Shown piece after piece: positions 7,264 through 11,391 of a stretch of 11,391 nt of DNA (within the stretch, counting starts at the first letter, position 1; each line of letters begins with the position of its first letter). Location: assembly GCA_036939755.1 (NCBI GenBank), contig JALLAZ010001915.1, positions 1 to 11,391 of the forward strand, in the 5' to 3' direction. Source of the stretch: Stephanodiscus triporus. Taxonomy: Eukaryota > Bacillariophyta > Thalassiosirophyceae > Thalassiosirales > Thalassiosiraceae. The notes below the pieces were generated by a model that saw nothing but the letters and a program-made list of their open reading frames with translations, was not told where the DNA came from and made no database searches. A program made the position numbers and the translations under genes.

Positions 7264-7993
7264 GCAGGGATTCAAATACAGATTCCAGCGCAGCTAGAAT
7301 TCTGCCCATGTTTGCAGGAAACACAAGTAGCTGTGTATTTAATGTTCCCCCGGTAGGAGCGAGGGAGAAACGCACAAAGGGCAAGTTGGCAGAATATGCC
7401 TACTATTTATAATACGCTACTAGTCATGCCAAGCTCACAATGTTTTGAGCCCCACATTGTCCAACCTAACAGGGTTAGGGAGCATGTGCATTCCATCGCA
7501 TTATGCAGCCTTATTTGCGGCTACTGGCGATCCGGTGGAAAAAATGTGATTTTTTCAAATACCCCTCAGACCACTTCTGAGTGTTTAAAACTGTTCTACT
7601 ATGTGCCAATATAGTATCCTGAAAGTTTTGTTAGAAAAAATTGACCAGAACCCACCCGTTGGGTGCTCCAAACATGAACGTGTTTCACGCTAACAAAATG
7701 GCCAATTTTACATGCTTTTTTGAGCCCATTTTTCAATAGCCAGAGCACATGCATGTGGATCCTTTCGAGTATGTCAAATTGCTTGTATATATGTTTGGAA
7801 GAAGGATGCAAAGTTTTGGGACCAGATTCCGACACCAAGTGGGTCATCGGGGCTACTACAGGGGTGGTGGACACCGCCTAGCAAAACACCCCATTTATCT
7901 AGTGTTTTTTAATGCTCTTATTGCACCCTGTAACTTCCTAGCCTAATGCATAAAGGGCATAAAAAGCATTAAATTAGTTCTCATTTACATGTA
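7264..7993. other. AT-rich noncoding stretch, no gene seen
   Basis: All frames are short and none has a protein-like composition or motif. I see no RNA gene, no long repeat and no clear element end. It may be intergenic DNA or old mobile-element sequence. Confidence 0.5.
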
Positions 7994-8059
7994 GAAGATG
8001 TCATTTAAGTATTGGGGTGTGTTTTCATCTCAAAGTTGGCCGTTGGTGCTACGACAGAA

Positions 8060-8079
8060 TTGCTAGCACAAGCTAGCAA
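8060..8079. repeat. Perfect hairpin, 8-bp stem, 4-nt loop
   Basis: TTGCTAGC, loop ACAA, GCTAGCAA. The stem contains the self-complementary GCTAGC twice. Nothing coding surrounds it, so a structural or protein-binding role is only a possibility. Confidence 0.8.
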
Positions 8080-8145
8080 ATATACACAACCTGCTGTTAG
8101 TGTGTATTGCAATGTTAAAACTACAAGCCAGTTAGGCATAAAAAT

Positions 8146-8164
8146 CATGGGAATTATTCCCATG
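8146..8164. repeat. Perfect 19-bp palindrome
   Basis: CATGGGAAT, a single central T, then ATTCCCATG. The 9-bp arms match exactly and the near-absent spacer makes this more like a dimeric protein-binding site than an RNA hairpin. It lies 13 bp before the next hairpin. Confidence 0.8.
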
Positions 8165-8176
8165 CACTTGAGGAAG

Positions 8177-8199
8177 ATGCCCCTAAAGTATTGGGGCAT
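8177..8199. repeat. Hairpin, 7-bp stem, inside the second direct-repeat copy
   Basis: ATGCCCC at 8177-8183 pairs with GGGGCAT at 8193-8199 across a 9-nt loop. The equivalent bases in the first repeat copy (7998-8020) do not pair perfectly, so the symmetry was either gained in this copy or lost in the other. Confidence 0.7.
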
Positions 8200-8230
8200 G
8201 GTTTTATTTTCACATGGGCCGCTGTGCTAC

Positions 8231-8606
8231 CGAGCATCGGACACCATGGTCTGGGGGTACCATCAGAAATGGCGGGGAAATATTTTTACGTAGGAATTAA
8301 GTACATTGTACATAGGAATGAAAAGGGGGGCTACAAATTCATATTTATCTCTACTCTCTAATGCCAAAGATGATGCAACATTGCCTCGTCATTCCCCCTC
8401 CACCCGCATCGCAGTCCTCTTCACTCCTTACCATCACCGTCCACTTGGTCTTCCGCGAACTTTTTGATTGTTGTGTTGTTTCGCCTAGCAACTCGCCTCC
8501 TCCTTCGTTCCTCTATCATCGTGTGTTTCTCCTCGTTCTCCCCCCCCAGCGTTGCCGCTTGTTGTTGTTGTCTCTGTTGTCATCTTTCGTCCATCGCCAC
8601 CGCTGC
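8231..8606. other. Noncoding, pyrimidine-rich on the plus strand from about 8380
   Basis: No gene called. The plus frame 8361-8816 is Ser/Pro/Leu/His-rich low complexity produced by the C/T bias. GATTGTTGTGTT is present at about 8465 and again at about 8635 and 8814 within the adjoining inverted-repeat arm, a recurrence of roughly 170-180 bp that hints at an older tandem structure. Confidence 0.5.
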
Positions 8607-8896
8607 CACCCATCTCCCTCTTCCACGCACTGCTTGATTGTTGTGTTTTTTAATCGTCGTTGTCATCGTCGTCATCATCATCATCCTCTTTGTCTCCCGA
8701 ATCCTCCCCTGTGGTCGTCGCGCATCCGCTCCCTCGTGGCGGAATTGTCCTCCCCCCCGTTGTCGCGTTGTCGGTGCCTCGCGGATGCGCCGCACCCCAA
8801 CGTTGGCCTAATTTGATTGTTGTGTTTTGGGGGGCGGCCTCGAATGCCCCGTCGCTTCTTGTCGTGGTGCGCGCGGTGCATTGTCGCGCTCCCCCT
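8607..8896 (+). repeat. Left arm of a large inverted repeat (fold-back)
   Basis: Read forward, this matches the reverse complement of 11391-11030 in the same order. Shared blocks include GATTGTTGT near the outer end, GTCGTCGCGCATCCGC, TGTCCTCCCCCCCGT-like sequence, GCGCCGCACCCC/GCGCCACACCCC, TAATTTGATTGTTGTGT, GGGCGGCCTCGAA and GTGCGCGCGGTGCAT. The match stops at GCGCTCCCCCT (about 8896). It carries one copy of a 46-bp unit that is doubled in the other arm. The similarity is patchy but unmistakable, so the arms are not recent copies. Confidence 0.85.
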
Positions 8897-9324
8897 GCAT
8901 GCGACGTTGGCATTGTTGCCTTCGTCCTCCCCTTGGTGGGCATCGGCTGCCATCAAAGCGCCCTCCATGCATGCCGCAGGCATTGTTGTGATGCATGCGT
9001 GCATTGTGGGCTTTGGCGGTGGATTGTTGAATGCAATCCTTTGTTCGAACACGAGTAAATGCAATTTGCAGCCTCAAATTCTGGTTATTCGAGGCTCTTT
9101 TTTATGTGCGCACACAGCTTATATGACATCTTGCCGCACAAAAATGCACTAAATGAGAGGGCAATGGGCGAGGGGGGGATTGTGTGAAGGGGGGGATCAT
9201 TTTGACGAGAAACAATTGTGTAAACGATTGATTCCAACGAGAAAACCACAACCAGTATCTCCGATTTTTGCATCTGTGCCAACAATTACACGATGGGGGC
9301 GCACTTAACCCCAATATCGACGAT
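8897..9324. other. Spacer inside the large inverted repeat, no gene seen
   Basis: Rich in GCATTGTTG- and GCATGC-like words near the arm (8905-9030), then mixed sequence. None of the short frames looks like protein. The content does not match the corresponding inner flank of the other arm, which is a microsatellite. Confidence 0.45.
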
Positions 9325-9361
9325 GCTACGGCATGGCCCCCCAAATGCCTTATGCCGTAGC
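9325..9361. repeat. Perfect 10-bp inverted repeat with 17-nt loop
   Basis: GCTACGGCAT at 9325-9334 pairs with ATGCCGTAGC at 9352-9361, and the next four bases outward pair with two mismatches. The loop is C-rich. This could be an independent hairpin or the end of a small inverted-repeat element. Confidence 0.85.
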
Positions 9362-9378
9362 GTTGCAAGAAATTACCG

Positions 9379-9397
9379 ATTCCCTTGTAAAGGGAAT
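9379..9397. repeat. Perfect hairpin, 8-bp stem, 3-nt loop
   Basis: ATTCCCTT, loop GTA, AAGGGAAT, 18 bp after the preceding 10-bp inverted repeat. The two tight hairpins sit just outside the inner inverted repeat. Confidence 0.85.
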
Positions 9398-9520
9398 GAA
9401 ATTGTTGGCAAGGGTGGGAGAAGAGGAGGGGAGGGGAATGAAGGCGGTGCTCCCATCAGTCTGTGACCCGTGTTTTATTCAGGTTTTTTGCACGTGGGAT
9501 TGTTTCTGAAATTTTTGTGA

Positions 9521-9563
9521 GCGAAAAAAAATGGCCGGGAACTCACCTGCTGGACCCCCTAGC
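9521..9563 (+). repeat. Left copy of an inner inverted repeat
   Basis: The core GCGAAAAAAAATGGCC...GCTGGACCCCCTAGC matches the reverse complement of 10482-10523, with CTGGACCCCCTAGC exact. Weaker similarity appears to continue outward to about 9456, paired with about 10590: both have CAG, TCTG, GACC in that order. This suggests terminal inverted repeats of about 100 bp of an element roughly 1.1 kb long. Confidence 0.8.
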
Positions 9564-9833
9564 TAAGTCGTGGGTGACATGTCATTATTATCATTCACCA
9601 TGCGCTCTTATTGGATGGTGCTTTTGTAGTCGGAGTAATCATCGCCATCTCTGTTGATGCTGGTGATGATCCCAAAGGTTGATTCTGCGGTAGAGTTGAG
9701 GACCCTTTATCATTATTTATGTCCTTGCCATCCTTATCATTTTCGACAAAATAATCCCATATGAATGGATCCACTACTCTTTAGAATGATTGACATTTGA
9801 TTCTGAGACCACACAATTGTGGGGGGGTTGTAA

Positions 9834-10285
9834 TTAGTTGATCATCCTGACCCATCTGGTCTTCAATTTTGTTTGGTGATTGCTAATGACATAAAACCCC
9901 CGTCGGTTCAGTTGAGATGGCTTGGTCCCATTGATGTAGGCATTGATGTCAATCTTCTTTTGGTCAAACTCAATTGCACAATCATTGACTACAAACCAAC
10001 GGCCACCAAGGAATTCTCTCCAAGCCTTGGGCTTGATTTAGAAGCCAAATCTCGTTACTGATGCCAGGCCGGCAACGATGAGAAGCGTCAGAAACTGTTC
10101 GGGTCCAAACGGAATTGATTGGCAAGGTGGCTGCCATGGTCATAGCTCGTATTGAGTGTAAACCAGAACAATGGAGCGTCAGATAGGAATTTTAGGCAGT
10201 CAGAAATGTGGTCCAAAAGGACCTCAGAGCTTGATGACATTCCAAGGATTTGCGGAATAAAATGGGAGAACCCTTTGTCAGGGTG
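9834..10285 (-). pseudogene. Decayed coding remnant between the inner inverted repeats, family unknown
   Basis: Two overlapping minus-strand frames read like protein. The first, 10285-10088, is open for 65 codons (for example EVLLDHISDCLKFLSDAPLF) and stops at TGA 10090. The second continues from about 10097 (EQFLTLLIVAGLASVTRFGF), meets TAA at 10040-10038, and goes on as KAWREFLGGRWFVVND and INGTKPSQLNRRGFYVIS to TAA at 9836-9834. Amino-acid composition is balanced and the frames meet end to start, which fits one gene with a frameshift and a stop. I recognise no domain. It may be a captured host-gene fragment or the relic of the element's own protein. The remaining spacer (9564-9833 and 10286-10481) shows no gene. 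Confidence 0.4.
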
Positions 10286-10481
10286 TTAGGAGGCCCCACC
10301 TGATTTTAATCAACTAAATGTCTGATATTCGTTGTGTGATAGATGCATCTCCATCATCCCGATGCTCGATTTTGAGATAATGCTAGACAGATTGACTAGG
10401 TGCAATTGGAGGGGCTTTTCTGTTACCTTTTGAACGGTTTCCTACACGTAGAAAAAGTTCGACTATTTTTATTTTCCCCCC

Positions 10482-10523
10482 GCTAGGGGGTCCAGTAGGT
10501 CCTCTCCCGCCAATTTTTTTTCT
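10482..10523 (-). repeat. Right copy of the inner inverted repeat
   Basis: Reverse complement of the 9521-9563 core, including GCTAGGGGGTCCAG and the A8 tract (written here as T8). The flanks are a T-rich stretch inward and, outward, the weaker similarity to about 10590 noted for the left copy. Confidence 0.8.
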
Positions 10524-10724
10524 AAAAAGAATTCTTCTCTTCCGGACCCTTCGAAAATTCTGGTGGTGTTACGGTCAGACCCTGTCAACAAGAAGCGCCT
10601 AAGATCGCCTCTCGCCGATTTTTGATTTCTCCCCCCCCCCTCAACGCCATGCAATCGATGCAAAATCGGTAAACCATGGGACGATTTCTGATCCTTCCCC
10701 TAATGGAATGGAGAAATTCGGCGA

Positions 10725-10763
10725 CGTTAAAACATAAGAAATATCCTTTGTTATGTTTTAACG
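10725..10763. repeat. Perfect 13-bp inverted repeat with 13-nt loop
   Basis: CGTTAAAACATAA at 10725-10737 pairs exactly with TTATGTTTTAACG at 10751-10763, and imperfect pairing extends about 9 bp further (TTCGGCGA against TGGCGAAA). It is the longest perfect short-range palindrome noticed in the window. It lies between the inner repeat and the right arm, but not in a position strictly symmetrical to the 9325-9361 hairpin. Confidence 0.88.
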
Positions 10764-10856
10764 TGGCGAAATCTTTCGTTAGTGCCCACCCCCCTGTTGT
10801 CTCACACGCACATTGCAAAAAACCTCATTTTTATGCCTGTACATGGACCCGCATGA

Positions 10857-10998
10857 CGCGACGAAGAAGACGACGACGACGCAAACAACGCGACGACGAC
10901 GCGACGACGACACAACGCTACGACGACACAACGCGACGACGACACAACGCGACGACGACGACACGACGCAACGACGACGACACAACGTGACGACGATG
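10857..10998. repeat. CGA/ACA-rich microsatellite
   Basis: An irregular array of GAC/CGA triplets interrupted by ACACAACGC, giving a repeating word close to GACGACGACACAACGC. The Arg/Asp/Thr-rich or Ser/Val-rich frames across it are by-products of the repeat, not genes. Confidence 0.9.
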
Positions 10999-11000
10999 GC

Positions 11001-11040
11001 AGGGGGGGGAGGGGGAGTTGAGGGGGGGGAGGGGGAGCGC
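11001..11040 (+). repeat. G-rich 20-bp unit in tandem, possible G-quadruplex
   Basis: Two head-to-tail units, 11001-11020 and 11021-11040, each with a run of eight G, an A, and a run of five G. Four long G runs separated by one to five bases match the sequence rule for an intramolecular G-quadruplex. The second unit forms the inner edge of the right arm. Confidence 0.85.
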
Positions 11041-11391
11041 CACGATGCACCGCGCGCACCACAACAAGCGACGGAGCGTTCGAGGCCGCCCCCAAAACAC
11101 AACAATCAAATTATGCCAACGTCGAGGTGTGGCGCGTCCGCAACACAACAATCAAATTATGCTAACGTCGGGGTGTGGCGCGTCCGCGAGGCGCCGGCGA
11201 CGCGACGACGGGGGGGGAGGACGATTTCGCCGCGAGGGCGCGGATGCGCGACGACCAGCAGGGAAGGCGGAGTGCCTGCGATCAAGGAGGATGGCGCGGC
11301 GCGGGCGGACGATGACGATGAGAGCGGCGGACAACGGCAGGCGATAACAACAAAACAACAATCAACAGTGGATGGGAGAGAGCAAGAGGGA
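11030..11391 (-). repeat. Right arm of the large inverted repeat, running to window end
   Basis: Reverse-complement counterpart of 8607-8896, starting at AGGGGGAGCGC. It is about 70 bp longer than the left arm, mainly because of a 46-bp tandem duplication and further indels. The matching region still continues at the last base (CATCCACTGTTGATTGTTG against CACGCACTGCTTGATTGTTG, each read outward to inward), so the full arm is longer than seen here. The base bias is mirrored: plus-strand pyrimidine-rich in the left arm, purine-rich here. Confidence 0.85.
11097..11188. repeat. 46-bp tandem duplication within the right arm
   Basis: 11097-11142 and 11143-11188 both begin ACACAACAATCAAATTA and continue to GTGTGGCGCGTCCGC, differing at about three positions. 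The left arm has only one equivalent unit, so the duplication happened after the arms separated. The leading 17-mer also occurs at 6976-6992. Confidence 0.9.

Larger units (their letters stand above)
7994..8230 (+). repeat. Diverged direct repeat pair (about 58 bp), 179 bp apart
   Basis: 7994-8052 and 8173-8230 share the core GAAGATG, then AAGTATTGGGG, then TTTT, then GGCCG and finally GTGCTAC in the same order. They are clearly related but carry many substitutions. The sequences flanking the two copies do not continue the match, so this is not a simple tandem array. The pair brackets two of the three hairpins. It may be a remnant of a tandem satellite or the direct repeats of a small insertion. 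Confidence 0.65.

Noticed and set aside
8361..8816. Plus-strand 151-codon frame
   Set aside because: Low-complexity Ser/Pro/Leu/His sequence generated by C/T-rich repeat DNA that is part of the inverted-repeat arm; no domain.
9456..10590. Exact ends and target-site duplication of the inner element
   Set aside because: Similarity fades gradually outside the 43-bp core, and no short direct repeat could be placed with confidence at matching distances.
10676..11347. Several frames on both strands over the microsatellite and right arm
   Set aside because: Residue runs such as Arg, Asp/Thr or Ser/Val follow directly from the CGA/ACA triplets and G runs.

Overview
The window looks like repeat-rich nuclear DNA of a eukaryotic microbe, most likely a diatom or another stramenopile alga. 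The pointer is one minus-strand retroelement with an RT-RNase H protein followed by a tyrosine recombinase (DIRS/Ngaro-like order), a type I associate with such algae from memory. I see no host gene, rRNA, tRNA or prokaryotic operon.

Layout, in the order the minus strand is read: (1) 7263-6442, upstream region of the element, with a 60-bp tandem duplication (7144-7263), three copies of an 11-bp motif (6726-6777) and a 50-nt pyrimidine tract ending in AG just before the first gag ATG. (2) 6441-4019, a Gag-like gene ending in a CCCH-type zinc knuckle, broken by three in-frame TAG codons and one frameshift. (3) 4010-964, a pol-like region: two short N-terminal reading-frame pieces, then a long uninterrupted RT-RNase H frame with YVDD and all four RNase H acidic residues, but with Asn in place of the first catalytic Asp of the RT. 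(4) 1027-1, a tyrosine recombinase in another frame, overlapping the RT-RNase H end by 64 nt, open with its catalytic residues visible, and cut by the window edge. The expected division of labour is Gag for the particle, RT-RNase H for cDNA synthesis and YR for integration of a circular intermediate. This copy could at best supply the YR itself.

From about 7264 to the end there is no intact gene. 7264-8606 is noncoding, with a 58-bp direct repeat pair and three tight hairpins around 8060-8200. From 8607 to the end lies a large inverted repeat: arm 8607-8896 is repeated in reverse orientation at 11030-11391, and the second arm reaches the window edge. Between the arms is a second, inner inverted repeat (9521-9563 and 10482-10523) enclosing a decayed minus-strand coding remnant (10285-9834) that I do not recognise. 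Perfect hairpins, a CGA/ACA microsatellite and a G-rich tandem repeat lie alongside. The simplest reading is a decaying YR retroelement next to a nested fold-back, probably nonautonomous, DNA element. The nested fold-back region is the least explained part of the window.
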